Positions 1-7,572 are shown, counted from the stretch's first letter. The stretch: DNA of 25,797 nt from Porphyromonadaceae bacterium UBA4262 (GCA_002396085.1 DGWI01000055.1:1-25797), one strand, 5' to 3'. The notes: a model not told the origin generated them from the sequence alone. A program made the numbers and translations.

Positions 1-266
1 TTGAGCACACGCTCCACCTCACCACCGAAGTCACTATGCCCCGGGGTGTCAATGATGTTGATCTTGTATCCGTTGTAGTTGATCGACACATTCTTTGACA
101 GAATAGTAATGCCTCGCTCACGTTCCAAATCGTTACTGTCCAGAATCTGGCTGCCCATATTCTGGTTATCACGGAACAGGTTTCCTGCGGCAAGCATTTT
201 GTCGACCAGGGTAGTTTTGCCGTGGTCTACATGTGCGATGATGGCGACGTTTCTTATCTTCTGCAT
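1..266 (-). CDS. typA: TypA/BipA ribosome-associated GTPase, N-terminal part (runs off the window)
   Basis: Only the first 88 codons are present; the gene continues past base 1. The minus-strand start at 264-266 gives MQKIRNVAIIAHVDHGKTT, which contains the P-loop (AHVDHGKTT), followed by RERGITI (switch I) and DTPGHSDF (G3). This arrangement is that of a translational GTPase, and the sequence right after the start matches TypA/BipA better than EF-G or LepA. TypA acts on the ribosome in stress and low-temperature adaptation (family knowledge). The gene is divergent from the acetyltransferase at 459 and has its own -7 element at 292-299. Confidence 0.93.
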   Translation of the reverse strand, partial: MQKIRNVAIIAHVDHGKTTLVDKMLAAGNLFRDNQNMGSQILDSNDLERERGITILSKNVSINYNGYKINIIDTPGHSDFGGEVERVL

Positions 267-291
267 ACTAGGGTGTTCTAGAAAAATCGTG

Positions 292-299
292 CAAAGGTA
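292..299 (-). promoter_or_regulatory. Bacteroides-type -7 element for typA
   Basis: The minus strand reads TACCTTTG, an exact fit to TAnnTTTG, 26 nt before the typA start. I see no convincing TTTG -33 element at the expected distance. Confidence 0.6.
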
Positions 300-401
300 C
301 GAAAAAGTTTTCAGTTATCGGTTATCAGTCATCAGTTTTCACTATCTTTTGATAAAATGGACTGCGCTTCGGCAGTAAAAATCAAAAAAGTTCTTTTTGA
401 T

Positions 402-432
402 TTTGTACTGCTCTCAACTTGCACTATCTTTG
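402..432 (+). promoter_or_regulatory. Bacteroides-type promoter for the acetyltransferase gene
   Basis: TTTG at 402-405, exactly 19 bases, then TATCTTTG at 425-432, 26 nt before the ATG at 459. This fits the TTTG-N19-TAnnTTTG consensus and supports the start at 459 over the upstream in-frame ATG at 357, which would precede the promoter. Confidence 0.8.
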
Positions 433-458
433 CACCAAATTCAAGACTAAAACGCACT

Positions 459-1040
459 ATGTTGACCAACAAACAACAACAAGAACTGGAGAAGATGATG
501 AGTGGCGACCTCTACGATGCCACTAACAACACTACCCTACTCGACCTGCTCACGCAGACGCAGGAGATGTGCCACGACTACAACCAGTTGCGTCCATCGC
601 AATCGGCCGAGCGCGACGCGCTGATGCGGCGCATCCTGGGCAAGACGGGCGAGCGGTTCAAAATCATCTCGCCATTCTTCTGCGACTATGGGTTCAACAT
701 CGAGGTGGGCGAAAACTTCTTTGCCAATACCAATCTGGTGATTCTGGACGAGGCGCGGGTAACCTTTGGAGACAATGTGTTCATTGCGCCCAACTGCGCG
801 TTCTACACCGCGGGCCACCCGCTGGACGTGGCTCAGCGCAACGCCGGTCTGGAGTACTCGCTGCCCATCCGTGTGGGCAACAATGTGTGGATTGGCGGCA
901 ATGTGTGTGTCATGCCGGGCGTGACCATCGGCGACAACACCGTCATCGGTGCCGGCTCGGTCGTGGTGCACGACATCCCCGCGGGCGTCCTCGCCGCCGG
1001 CAACCCCTGCCACGTCATCCGCCAACTGGATGAGAAGTGA
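459..1040 (+). CDS. Sugar O-acetyltransferase, maltose/galactoside acetyltransferase (LacA/Maa) family
   Basis: 193 aa, close to the usual 185-200 aa of LacA/Maa/NodL-type enzymes, which transfer acetyl from acetyl-CoA to a sugar hydroxyl in the cytoplasm. The N-terminal helical segment (about residues 1-60, EKMMSGDLYDA) is typical. From about residue 78 the chain runs into hexapeptide repeats of a left-handed beta-helix (IEVGENFF, VTFGDNVFIAPN, IRVGNNVWIGGN, VTIGDNTVIGAGS). The expected catalytic histidine is H120 in TAGHPLD. The C-terminal AAGNPCHVIRQ is the standard cap. It is a single-gene unit, divergent from typA. The acceptor sugar cannot be read from sequence. Confidence 0.92.
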   Translation: MLTNKQQQELEKMMSGDLYDATNNTTLLDLLTQTQEMCHDYNQLRPSQSAERDALMRRILGKTGERFKIISPFFCDYGFNIEVGENFFANTNLVILDEARVTFGDNVFIAPNCAFYTAGHPLDVAQRNAGLEYSLPIRVGNNVWIGGNVCVMPGVTIGDNTVIGAGSVVVHDIPAGVLAAGNPCHVIRQLDEK

Positions 1041-1093
1041 GACATGTCCACAGATTATACTGATTTTTCATTCTAGCGTTAAGGTCATTATTG

Positions 1094-1618
1094 CTACTGG
1101 ATTTGTGATTGGTAGGGTTTGAAGGGTTCTGTTCCGTGAGGATTGACGCCCTCATCGCCTTTCTGGAAGAACAGGAAGAAGAATGCCGCAGCGCCAAGGA
1201 TGATGGTGATGATATTGACCATGAACAACAGCGCCACGGGCATGATGGCATACCACCAGTCAACACCCGAGTCGTGGCAGCGCTTCAGCCCGGCAACAAT
1301 CATCAGTGCCGCCGATGGGATAAAAGCGATGACGCTGATCAGAATCAGATTGCTGTTCACCGCATCCATGCCACCCGCAGTTCCCAGCCAAAAACTGGAA
1401 AAGAAAACGCAAGCTTAATAGATAACTAAGGCTATTAACATAGCCACAAGATACTGCGTGCGCCCGATGCGGCCTTTGGTGCTGAACAAATGACTAAAGA
1501 ACCCGCTGTTGTCTATCGGGTTCTGGTAGAATTGACACGGAAAGCTCTCTTCTTGGTTGTAGTGGGGACATTTGCTAAAGTCCCGCCCATATTTGTTGCA
1601 TTGTTCGATGATTGCCAT
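1094..1618 (-). pseudogene. DUF805 inner-membrane protein interrupted by one in-frame TAA
   Basis: Translation from the ATG at 1616-1618 gives a soluble head with several Cys/His (residues 1-50), then GRIGRTQYLVAML, the standard DUF805 entry, and a stop at codon 68 (TAA, 1415-1417). The same frame then continues without interruption to 1094: the rest of the first membrane helix (about codons 69-78), a second helix, the DUF805 signature GLKRCHDSG, then WWYAIMP and a third helix. Both halves are in one frame, so a single base change explains the break; no indel is needed. The TAA lies inside transmembrane helix 1, so the short product would lack most of the fold. It is probably a recent nonsense mutation or a sequencing error; readthrough is less likely. 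DUF805 function is unknown. An in-frame ATG at 1367-1369 could start a partial C-terminal product. Confidence 0.8.
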
Positions 1619-1737
1619 AGCTCTGATTTTAAGTGTTATATCAAAACTTGGAAAACAACTCAAAAAAAATGCAACTATTCATATTATAGAAAGTGTCAGC
1701 GAAGCGGCCTCAATTCTCAACTACTAACTGTGAACTG

Positions 1738-2526
1738 TTAAATGTCGGGGCGCCACTGGTAGTCGAGGATGGTGGGGTTGAAGGTGACGCGGGGGGTGGT
1801 GAAGAGGCGATCCATAGCGTCGGTCTGGAGGATGTCGGCGGTGGGGCCCTGGATGACCTGGCGGTCGCGGGTGATGAGCCACAGGTCGTCGGCCAGCAGC
1901 AACGACTGCGACACATCGTGGCTGGACAGGAGTACGGCCTTGTCGCGGTCGTGGGCCAGTGAGTGGAGCAACTGCATCGCCTCGATGCGGCTGGCCACGT
2001 CGAGGAAGGCTGTGGGTTCGTCGAGGATGATGATGGGTGTCTGCTGCGCCAGGGCGCGGGCAATCATGGCCTTCTGGCGCTCACCATCGCTCAGGTCGGC
2101 GACATAGCTGCCGGCCTTGTGACTGATGCCCACGTCGGCAATGCTCTGCGCCACAATCTCGTGATCCTCTTCGCTGAGTCGGCCCAGGAAGCCCGTGTGG
2201 GGCTGGCGGCCCAGGGCAACGAGTTCGCTGACGGTGAGTCCGCCCACGGCGATGCGATCGGTGGAGACGAGGCCGATGAGGCGCGAACGCTCGCGCTGAG
2301 AGATTTCGTTGATGTTACGTCCCTGGATTTCGATGGTTCCCGACAGGGGCTGGGCTGCACAAGTGAGGGCACGCAACAAGGTTGACTTTCCGGCACCGTT
2401 CTGGCCCAGCAGGGCGATAAGACGGCCCTGATGCATGGTGAGGTTGAGGTCGCTGAGCAGCGGAGTGACACGCTTGCCCTGCGTGTAGCCGACGGTGAGG
2501 TTATGGGTGGTGAGAATTGCGGTCAT
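1738..2526 (-). CDS. FecE/BtuD-type ABC importer ATPase (iron-siderophore, heme or cobalamin)
   Basis: 262 aa, the normal size for this group. Walker A is GQNGAGKST (about 41-49), the ABC signature is LSDGE (145-149, with D for the second G of LSGGE), Walker B is IIILDE (165-170) and the H-loop is SSHD (H203). It powers import through the permease encoded just upstream on the same strand. The gap to the permease gene is 49 nt and holds a perfect hairpin (2543-2563). It is the last gene of the binding protein-permease-ATPase unit. Family knowledge limits the substrate to iron-siderophore, heme or cobalamin; no cobalamin riboswitch is visible upstream of the operon. Confidence 0.93.
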   Translation of the reverse strand: MTAILTTHNLTVGYTQGKRVTPLLSDLNLTMHQGRLIALLGQNGAGKSTLLRALTCAAQPLSGTIEIQGRNINEISQRERSRLIGLVSTDRIAVGGLTVSELVALGRQPHTGFLGRLSEEDHEIVAQSIADVGISHKAGSYVADLSDGERQKAMIARALAQQTPIIILDEPTAFLDVASRIEAMQLLHSLAHDRDKAVLLSSHDVSQSLLLADDLWLITRDRQVIQGPTADILQTDAMDRLFTTPRVTFNPTILDYQWRPDI

Positions 2527-2542
2527 TGTTGTTTTTGATTTT

Positions 2543-2563
2543 TTGAGCGACGGGGTCGCTCAA
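2543..2563 (-). other. Intercistronic hairpin between permease and ATPase genes
   Basis: A perfect 9-bp stem (TTGAGCGAC with GTCGCTCAA) around a 3-nt loop lies between the permease stop and the ATPase start. In the transcript it is followed by A-rich sequence, not a U-tract, so it does not look like an intrinsic terminator for this operon. mRNA processing or 3'-end protection of the upstream part is possible. Confidence 0.55.
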
Positions 2564-2575
2564 CACGCCAAAGGG

Positions 2576-3607
2576 TTAGTTGAAGTAGTGTATCTTGCGG
2601 CGGTTGAGGATGATGTAGAGGATGATGGGGACACCGATGATAGGGGTGATGGCGTTGATGGGGATGACCCCATGGCGACCATTGACACTGAGCAGCGTAC
2701 ACAGCAACGCCACATCGGCCCCAGCGATGATGGTCACGGGGATGAGGCGGCTGTGGTTGCTGGTGGCCAGCATCAGCCGGGCGATGTGCGGCACCACCAG
2801 GCCCAAGAAGCCGATGGGACCGCAGAAGGCGGTCACCACAGCGGTGAGCACGCCGGTGATGAGCAGCAACTGCCAGCGCACGCGGTGGGTGTTCACGCCC
2901 AGGTTCTGGGCATAGCGTGTGCCCAGCAGCAAGGCGTTGAGCGGTTTGACCATGAGCCACGCACCTGCCAACGAGAGCAGGATAAGGACGACATAGACGG
3001 GCAACTGGTCCAGACCCACGCCCGAGAAGTTGCCGAAGCCCCATGCCACATAGTTGTGCACACCTTCCTCACTCGCCACCGAGTTGAGCAGCGAGATGAC
3101 GCTCGAAGCCAGGTAACTGACCAGCACGCCAATGATGAGCAACATCGTGCTGCTGCGCACAATCGACGAGAACACGATGAGGATGGCCAACACCGCCCCA
3201 GCACCGAGCAAGGCTCCCAGCAGGGTGGCGACATAACTGCCCACCGTCTGGCCAAAGACCGACCCGATGGTGCCGCCCATTGCCAACATGATGATGGCCA
3301 CACCCAGCCCCGCACCAGTGGACACGCCCAAGATGGACGGCCCCGCCAGGGGGTTGTTGAAGGTGGTCTGCAGCAGCAGGCCCGACACCGCCAGTGCCGC
3401 ACCCGCCAGCGTCGCCGTGACAATCATGGGCAGGCGCGAGTTGAGCACGATGATTTCCCAAGCGCGGTTGTCACTGCCACGCCCCAGCACGATGTCCAGC
3501 ACCCGCGCGGCTGGAATGTCGACCGAACCGAAGAGCATGCACGCCACCACCAGCAGCACGAGTGCCACTAGCAGAGTCGTCAACATGATGCCATAGCGAT
3601 GCCTCAT
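2576..3607 (-). CDS. FecCD/BtuC-type ABC importer permease
   Basis: 343 aa, nearly all hydrophobic, with about nine or ten membrane helices as in BtuC/FecCD. Landmarks are LNSRLPMIVTATLAGAALAVSG (family motif near residue 60), the stretch NPLAGPSILGVSTGAGLG, and the C-terminal FCGPIGFLGLVVPHIARL. I chose the ATG at 3605-3607 because it overlaps the binding-protein stop as ATGA (stop TGA 3604-3606), the usual translational coupling; upstream in-frame ATGs would lie within the binding-protein gene. It forms the membrane channel for the ATPase at 1738-2526. Confidence 0.93.
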   Translation of the reverse strand: MRHRYGIMLTTLLVALVLLVVACMLFGSVDIPAARVLDIVLGRGSDNRAWEIIVLNSRLPMIVTATLAGAALAVSGLLLQTTFNNPLAGPSILGVSTGAGLGVAIIMLAMGGTIGSVFGQTVGSYVATLLGALLGAGAVLAILIVFSSIVRSSTMLLIIGVLVSYLASSVISLLNSVASEEGVHNYVAWGFGNFSGVGLDQLPVYVVLILLSLAGAWLMVKPLNALLLGTRYAQNLGVNTHRVRWQLLLITGVLTAVVTAFCGPIGFLGLVVPHIARLMLATSNHSRLIPVTIIAGADVALLCTLLSVNGRHGVIPINAITPIIGVPIILYIILNRRKIHYFN

Positions 3608-4716
3608 TGCGCCAGGGGTTTGAAGAACTGCAACTGATCGAGGCGACCCATGCTCAGGTTGTGATACTCCCGCAGCAACACGTCGGGATGGAAGGGGAAG
3701 CGCTCGTAGAAGCGCGTCAGGTTGGTGTCGCACACATAGACCTTGTGCTCCTGAAACGCACGGAACTGGTCGTTGAGACTGTAAGAGCCCTTGAGGTCGG
3801 CGTAGGTGCGGATGTTGAACGACTTGATGAGCCAGATGTCGGCATCCTGCGCCTCAGCCAGCACTTGGTTGAAGTCAAGGTTGAGCGAGCCGGTGCTGGT
3901 GTTGTCGGCCCAAGGATAGATGAACCCTGCGTCGATGAGGATGCGTGCCATGTAGCTGTTGCCGCCCGGCACATTCCACACGCCCTGTATCACGTTTTCG
4001 GTCAGCACCTTGAGGCTACGGTTCCTGCACTCGGCAGCGACACTGTTCTTCAGCGTGTTGTAGGCCTGCTCGACGGCAGCATAGAGGCTATCGGCGCGCT
4101 CGCGCTGACCGAGCAGTTCACCGTAGAACTTGACCCACTCGGCCCTACCCAACGGTGTGGTCTCCATGTAGTCGGCACACTCGATGATGGGGATGTCGAG
4201 CGTGGTGATCTGTCCGTATGTTGCATCCTGGTAGGGCGAGAGAAGGATGCCGTCGGGTTGCATAGCGATGACGCGCTCGATGGTCGGTGCCATCGACGAG
4301 CCGCAGTCGGCTATCGTGCCCGCTTTGACGGCCTGGGTCACCTCGGGGTCGGTGAAGAATTGTGCATCACACACCCCCTTGACCGAACCGAACATGCCCA
4401 ACTCGCGCATCAGCGAGGTGTGCACGCTGCTGTAGACCAGTGCGCTACGCAACGGTGTGCGCACCAGTGTGCCGTCGGGCAAGTTGGCGGGCAATGGTTT
4501 GTCGGCCGGCACCAGGACGTAGCGGTGGAGCACTCCACCCTGCTTCCAGGGGTCACGTATGGTTGCCACCGTGTAGGCCTCATGCCGTTCAAGCCCCAGC
4601 AATTGCGCCTGCGTGATGACCGAATCGGTTGTGACTGACTGATGTTCAGCCACATTGCCACGGCATGACGCCAACATGAACAATACCGTCAAGAACAATA
4701 ATAAGTTTGTCTTCAT
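3604..4716 (-). CDS. ABC transporter substrate-binding lipoprotein (FecB/BtuF family)
   Basis: 370 aa from the ATG at 4714-4716. The N-terminus is a lipoprotein signal, MKTNLLLFLTVLFMLASC, with lipobox LASC. The residues after the Cys (RGNVAEH) are not acid-rich, so periplasmic retention is more likely than export to the surface. The body fits the helical-backbone periplasmic-binding fold of class III proteins (for example GVCDAQFFTDPEV, ERVIAMQPDGILLSPYQ and ADIWLIKSFN). It captures the ligand and hands it to the permease, with which it overlaps by 4 nt. An in-frame ATG at 4764 lies upstream of the -7 element and is unlikely to be used. Ligand: iron-siderophore, heme or cobalamin; not resolved. 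Confidence 0.9.
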   Translation of the reverse strand: MKTNLLLFLTVLFMLASCRGNVAEHQSVTTDSVITQAQLLGLERHEAYTVATIRDPWKQGGVLHRYVLVPADKPLPANLPDGTLVRTPLRSALVYSSVHTSLMRELGMFGSVKGVCDAQFFTDPEVTQAVKAGTIADCGSSMAPTIERVIAMQPDGILLSPYQDATYGQITTLDIPIIECADYMETTPLGRAEWVKFYGELLGQRERADSLYAAVEQAYNTLKNSVAAECRNRSLKVLTENVIQGVWNVPGGNSYMARILIDAGFIYPWADNTSTGSLNLDFNQVLAEAQDADIWLIKSFNIRTYADLKGSYSLNDQFRAFQEHKVYVCDTNLTRFYERFPFHPDVLLREYHNLSMGRLDQLQFFKPLAQ

Positions 4717-4739
4717 CACAATGATTGTTTTTGAACCCA

Positions 4740-4747
4740 CAAAGATA
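4740..4747 (-). promoter_or_regulatory. -7 element of the FecBCD-type operon
   Basis: The minus strand reads TATCTTTG 23 nt before the binding-protein start, an exact TAnnTTTG match. No clear TTTG is seen 19-20 bp further upstream. No riboswitch-like structure fits in the short leader. Confidence 0.6.
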
Positions 4748-4804
4748 GCAAAAAAAAGCGACACCCTGCTTTATTGAGAATTGACAATTTTATTTGCCAG
4801 TTTT

Positions 4805-4888
4805 TTGGCGAATTAGGGACGGTTCTTTTCGGCCAATTGTTAACAAATTTAACTTTTGGCGAAAAAGAACCGTCCCTAATCCGCCAAT
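4805..4888. repeat. Palindromic REP-like element, copy A (solitary)
   Basis: Left arm about 4807-4834 and right arm about 4857-4885 are near-perfect inverted copies (core AGGGACGGTTCTTTT with its complement AAAAGAACCGTCCCT), around a ~22-nt AT-rich loop containing GTTAACAAA. The same element occurs at 24540-24630 and 25483-25560, flanking a RAYT gene. Comparing the loops shows that copy A is in the opposite orientation to the other two. Its right end stops right at the stop codon (4890-4892) of the DUF3943 gene, so it may also act as that gene's 3'-end hairpin. Confidence 0.9.
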
Positions 4889-4889
4889 T

Positions 4890-5672
4890 TCAGAAGGTGA
4901 GGGAGAGTGCGAGGCCGCGTGGCTGGGTGACAGGTGTCATGGTGATGTGGCGGTTCTTGCACGGGTTGCCGGTGATGAGGCCGACAAACTCGTTGATGGG
5001 ATCGACAATCCACGCAACCAAGTGCCCCAAGAACCAGGAGCCAAACAGGTGATAGTCGTTGGCTACAATGATGCGCTTGATGCGGTAGAAACACTCTCCC
5101 ATGACCATACCCGCCAATGGGGTGATGACCAAATCCTGAACCGAAGGAATCTCGTTGAAGCACTCGATGCCATATTCCCACAGCAGTGCCGAAACAATGG
5201 TACTATAGGCCAACGAACCCAGCACATTGAATCCACAAGATCGCGCACTCATATAATAAACTGCCCCACCATAGGGGTGCAGTATATAGTTAAACACAGG
5301 GTTATCCTTGTCCCACACCGGTCCACGGTCGGCATGATAGCGCCATCGCTCGAAGAGCCCCATGCGACGCAACTCCTTCTTGTTCCATGCGGTGGCATCC
5401 TCGGGCAGCGTCTCAAGGATATATAGTGTGGCAACACCTGCCAGCGTGAAGGCCGTGGTGTTGCGTGCCAGCCGGTGCCAGTCGTGCATGCGACGCGTGG
5501 TGGAATAAGGCAGGTCATAGAGGGTGCGCGGTTCAGCGATGGTCTGCGTCCAGCCGATAGTATCGAGTGCAACAGAAACAGTATCTTGTCGTTCAACCAC
5601 AATAGTATCCACTTCCTGTGCCATCATTGTCATAGAAAATAGTGCAAAGAGCAACAATAGCAACGACTTCAT
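4890..5672 (-). CDS. DUF3943 family exported protein
   Basis: 260 aa from the ATG at 5670-5672, which begins a good signal peptide (MKSLLLLLFALFSMTMMAQ, cleavage after AQ). The mature chain has the features I associate with DUF3943: HPYGGAVYYMSARSCG (about residues 153-168), WEYGIECFNEIPSVQDL and TPLAGMVMGECFYRI. These describe a compact membrane-associated protein of the Bacteroidota envelope whose function is not known. The family name is given from recall of this motif set. The ATG at 5742-5744 extends the same frame but would put 24 residues before the signal peptide. The gene is followed directly by palindromic repeat copy A. Confidence 0.82.
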   Translation of the reverse strand: MKSLLLLLFALFSMTMMAQEVDTIVVERQDTVSVALDTIGWTQTIAEPRTLYDLPYSTTRRMHDWHRLARNTTAFTLAGVATLYILETLPEDATAWNKKELRRMGLFERWRYHADRGPVWDKDNPVFNYILHPYGGAVYYMSARSCGFNVLGSLAYSTIVSALLWEYGIECFNEIPSVQDLVITPLAGMVMGECFYRIKRIIVANDYHLFGSWFLGHLVAWIVDPINEFVGLITGNPCKNRHITMTPVTQPRGLALSLTF

Positions 5673-5754
5673 TGACCCAAACCTAACTACCTGCTCTGGC
5701 ACCGGGGGGACAAGGCTGACAATATGTCGATGTAAACTGTTCATTTGCTGGGTG

Positions 5755-5762
5755 CAAAGTTC
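5755..5762 (-). promoter_or_regulatory. Possible -7 element for the DUF3943 gene
   Basis: The minus strand reads GAACTTTG, one mismatch from TAnnTTTG (first T is G), about 80 nt before the chosen start. There is no recognisable -33 element, so this is weak. Confidence 0.35.
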
Positions 5763-5890
5763 GTCATTTTTTTTGACATAAAGATTTCCATTTTATCCTT
5801 TTTTAGGTTCAGAATGGATAATCTGGCCCAAGAACTTGCCATTTGTCAATAATTTTGTACCGTTGGCTACGCCTAAGGTACTTTCGCTCG

Positions 5891-5927
5891 GAAGAGCCAA
5901 AAAAAATTTGATTTTTTTTTGCTCTTC
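5891..5927. promoter_or_regulatory. Inverted repeat overlapping the trpS promoter -33 region
   Basis: GAAGAGC (5891-5897), an unpaired C, a run of A (5899-5906), a 5-nt loop, then a run of T (5912-5920) and GCTCTTC (5921-5927). The right arm contains the TTTG -33 element (5918-5921) of the trpS promoter. It could be an operator, an upstream terminator ahead of the promoter, or chance in an AT-rich gap. Confidence 0.45.
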
Positions 5928-5948
5928 GCTCGCTTATTCGTACCTTTG
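5918..5948 (+). promoter_or_regulatory. Bacteroides-type promoter for trpS
   Basis: TTTG (5918-5921), exactly 19 bases, then TACCTTTG (5941-5948), 22 nt before the trpS ATG at 5971. This is a full consensus match and supports the chosen start. Confidence 0.85.
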
Positions 5949-5970
5949 CACCTCAAAAACAAGACAAGAT

Positions 5971-6957
5971 ATGGAAAAAGTTGTAAGCGGAATCCGTCCC
6001 ACAGGTAACCTGCACCTGGGGAACTACTTCGGCGCGGTGCGCAGTTTTGTGGCCATGCAGGATCAGTATCAATGCATGTTCTTCATTGCCGACTGGCACT
6101 CGCTGACTACCCATCCCAAGCCTGAGAACATCGTGTCGAGTGCCCGCACCATCCTGGCCGAGTACTTGGCCTGCGGCATCGACCCGAAGAAGGCTCCCAT
6201 CTATGTGCAGAGCGATGTGCGTGAGACTATCGAATTGTACCTGTACCTGAATATGAATATGTATCTAGGCGAGTTGGAACGCGTGACAACCTTCAAAGAG
6301 AAGGCACGCAAGCAGCCCGACAATGTCAACGCCGGCCTGCTCACCTACCCCACCCTGATGGCAGCCGACATCTTGCAACACCGCGCCAACAAAGTGCCCG
6401 TGGGCAAAGACCAGGAGCAAAACATGGAGATGGCCCGCAAGTGTGCGCGCCGCTTCAACAACATCTACGGCGTGGAATTCTTCCCCGAGCCTCAGAACTT
6501 CTACTTCAGCGAGCAGGCCATCAAGATTCCCGGTCTGGATGGTAGCGGCAAGATGGGCAAGAGCGAGGGCAACTGCATCTATCTGCGCGATGACGACAAG
6601 ACTATAACCAAGAAGGTGATGCGTGCTGTGACCGATAGCGGCCCACAAGCCCCCAACAGCCAGCGACCCGAGGTGATTGAGAACCTATTCACCTTCCTGC
6701 GCATCGTCAGCACGCCCGATACCTATCAGTACTTCGACGAGAAGTGGAACGACTGCACGCTGCGCTATGGCGACCTCAAGAAGCAGATTGCCGCCGACTT
6801 GTGCGCCGTGGTTGCTCCTATCCGCGAGAAGATTGAATACTACAGTGCCAACACAGAGTTGCTCGACCAGATAGCCCGCGAGGGTGCCGAGATTGCTCGC
6901 GAGAGTGCCCGCGCCACGCTCGACGAGGTGCGCCGCATCATCGGTTTCCGCGTCTGA
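5971..6957 (+). CDS. trpS: Tryptophanyl-tRNA synthetase
   Basis: 328 aa, the normal bacterial TrpS length. It charges tRNA-Trp with tryptophan in the cytoplasm. The N-terminus MEKVVSGIRPTGNLHLGNY contains the class I HIGH-type signature (HLGNY). YPTLMAADIL and DQEQNMEMAR are the usual tryptophan- and dimer-interface motifs. The KMSKS loop is GKMGKSEGN, with G in place of the first S, a common TrpS variant. An in-frame ATG at 5836 lies upstream of the promoter and is not used. A strong bidirectional terminator follows at 6976-7018. Confidence 0.97.
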   Translation: MEKVVSGIRPTGNLHLGNYFGAVRSFVAMQDQYQCMFFIADWHSLTTHPKPENIVSSARTILAEYLACGIDPKKAPIYVQSDVRETIELYLYLNMNMYLGELERVTTFKEKARKQPDNVNAGLLTYPTLMAADILQHRANKVPVGKDQEQNMEMARKCARRFNNIYGVEFFPEPQNFYFSEQAIKIPGLDGSGKMGKSEGNCIYLRDDDKTITKKVMRAVTDSGPQAPNSQRPEVIENLFTFLRIVSTPDTYQYFDEKWNDCTLRYGDLKKQIAADLCAVVAPIREKIEYYSANTELLDQIAREGAEIARESARATLDEVRRIIGFRV

Positions 6958-6975
6958 CAGTCATAAGCAAGGTAA

Positions 6976-7018
6976 CGCAAAGAGGGACATAAGTTGCAAC
7001 TTATGTCCCTCTTTTGCG
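6976..7018. terminator. Bidirectional terminator between trpS and the convergent 3D/RlpA-like gene
   Basis: A near-perfect palindrome: CGCAAAGAGGGACATAAG pairs with CTTATGTCCCTCTTTTGCG, with one bulged T and a tiny loop (TTGCAA). It has a T-run in one direction and an A-run in the other, and lies between convergent genes (trpS ends at 6957, the next gene ends at 7033). Confidence 0.8.
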
Positions 7019-7032
7019 CTATTCCATTAAGC

Positions 7033-7419
7033 TCACTTGGCCTTGCGTATAGTGACATTGACCCGACTGTGAAAGTCGTGGTCGTCGCCCCGTGGCAGCA
7101 AGAAGTCAATCTTCATGTGCGTGCGCCGTCCCATGCGGTCCTTGACCACCCACTTGCCATTGAGTTTGGGCACACGGTCGCAGGTAACCTCGATAGTGTC
7201 GCCCATGCGGAAGCCTTTGTTGAACAAGTCAGGCGAAAGAGCCACCCAACGAATCTCATATTTCTTCAACTTTGCGTTGTCGATGCGGTCACCACTAGCG
7301 GTAACCCATCCTGCCCCACCCATGCCCGGGTGATACTTAGTGGCACTGACGGTGTAAGTCTGTCCCATCACTGTCATGACCATCACAGCCATGACGGCAA
7401 ACAATAGTTTTCGCAACAT
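7033..7419 (-). CDS. Small secreted 3D/RlpA-like double-psi beta-barrel protein
   Basis: 128 aa. Residues 1-19 form a signal peptide (MLRKLLFAVMAVMVMTVMG). The rest resembles the 3D/RlpA-like barrel: ATKYHP at the start, WVALSPDLF in the middle, FRMGDTIEV, then GKWVVKDRMG and HMKIDFLLP, matching the end of a 3D domain. Such proteins bind or cut peptidoglycan. I cannot place a catalytic Asp pair with certainty, so enzymatic activity is not asserted. It has its own promoter (7449-7480), convergent with trpS. Confidence 0.7.
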   Translation of the reverse strand: MLRKLLFAVMAVMVMTVMGQTYTVSATKYHPGMGGAGWVTASGDRIDNAKLKKYEIRWVALSPDLFNKGFRMGDTIEVTCDRVPKLNGKWVVKDRMGRRTHMKIDFLLPRGDDHDFHSRVNVTIRKAK

Positions 7420-7448
7420 AATACATCAATTGGTTGGTTTGTACGCCG

Positions 7449-7480
7449 CAAAGGTAAGAAAAAGAACTGAAACTTGCAAA
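7449..7480 (-). promoter_or_regulatory. Bacteroides-type promoter for the 3D/RlpA-like gene
   Basis: On minus, TTTG at 7480-7477, 20 bases, then TACCTTTG at 7456-7449, 30 nt before the start codon at 7419. Confidence 0.75.
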
Positions 7481-7508
7481 TTATATGTCAAAATGGCATT
7501 CACAAATA

Positions 7509-7548
7509 GAGGACATGCGCACTTCATAAAGGGGGTGCGCATGTCCTC
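7509..7548 (-). terminator. Hairpin terminator after the OPT transporter gene
   Basis: A perfect 14-bp stem (GAGGACATGCGCAC with GTGCGCATGTCCTC) and a 12-nt loop, 24 nt past the OPT stop codon on minus. The transcript continues with a short U-containing stretch (UAUUU), so termination may be imperfect. It also separates this gene from the 3D/RlpA-like gene promoter. Confidence 0.65.
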
Positions 7549-7572
7549 ATTTAAGGTTATCTGCAGAAAGAG

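Noticed and set aside
2495..3571. 358-codon open frame on plus opposite the ABC permease
   Set aside because: Low-complexity His/Asp/Gln composition and complete overlap with the FecCD-type permease show it is an antisense shadow.
3607..4638. 343-codon open frame on plus opposite the binding lipoprotein
   Set aside because: Antisense shadow of a gene with signal peptide, lipobox and operon context.
4717..4889. Cobalamin riboswitch upstream of the FecBCD-type operon
   Set aside because: No B12-box-like sequence, and the leader between the -7 element and ATG is only about 20 nt; the structure there is the palindrome repeat.
4774..5426. Plus-strand open frames starting in or near palindrome copy A
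   Set aside because: Their N-termini are translated palindrome, and the rest is antisense to the DUF3943 gene.
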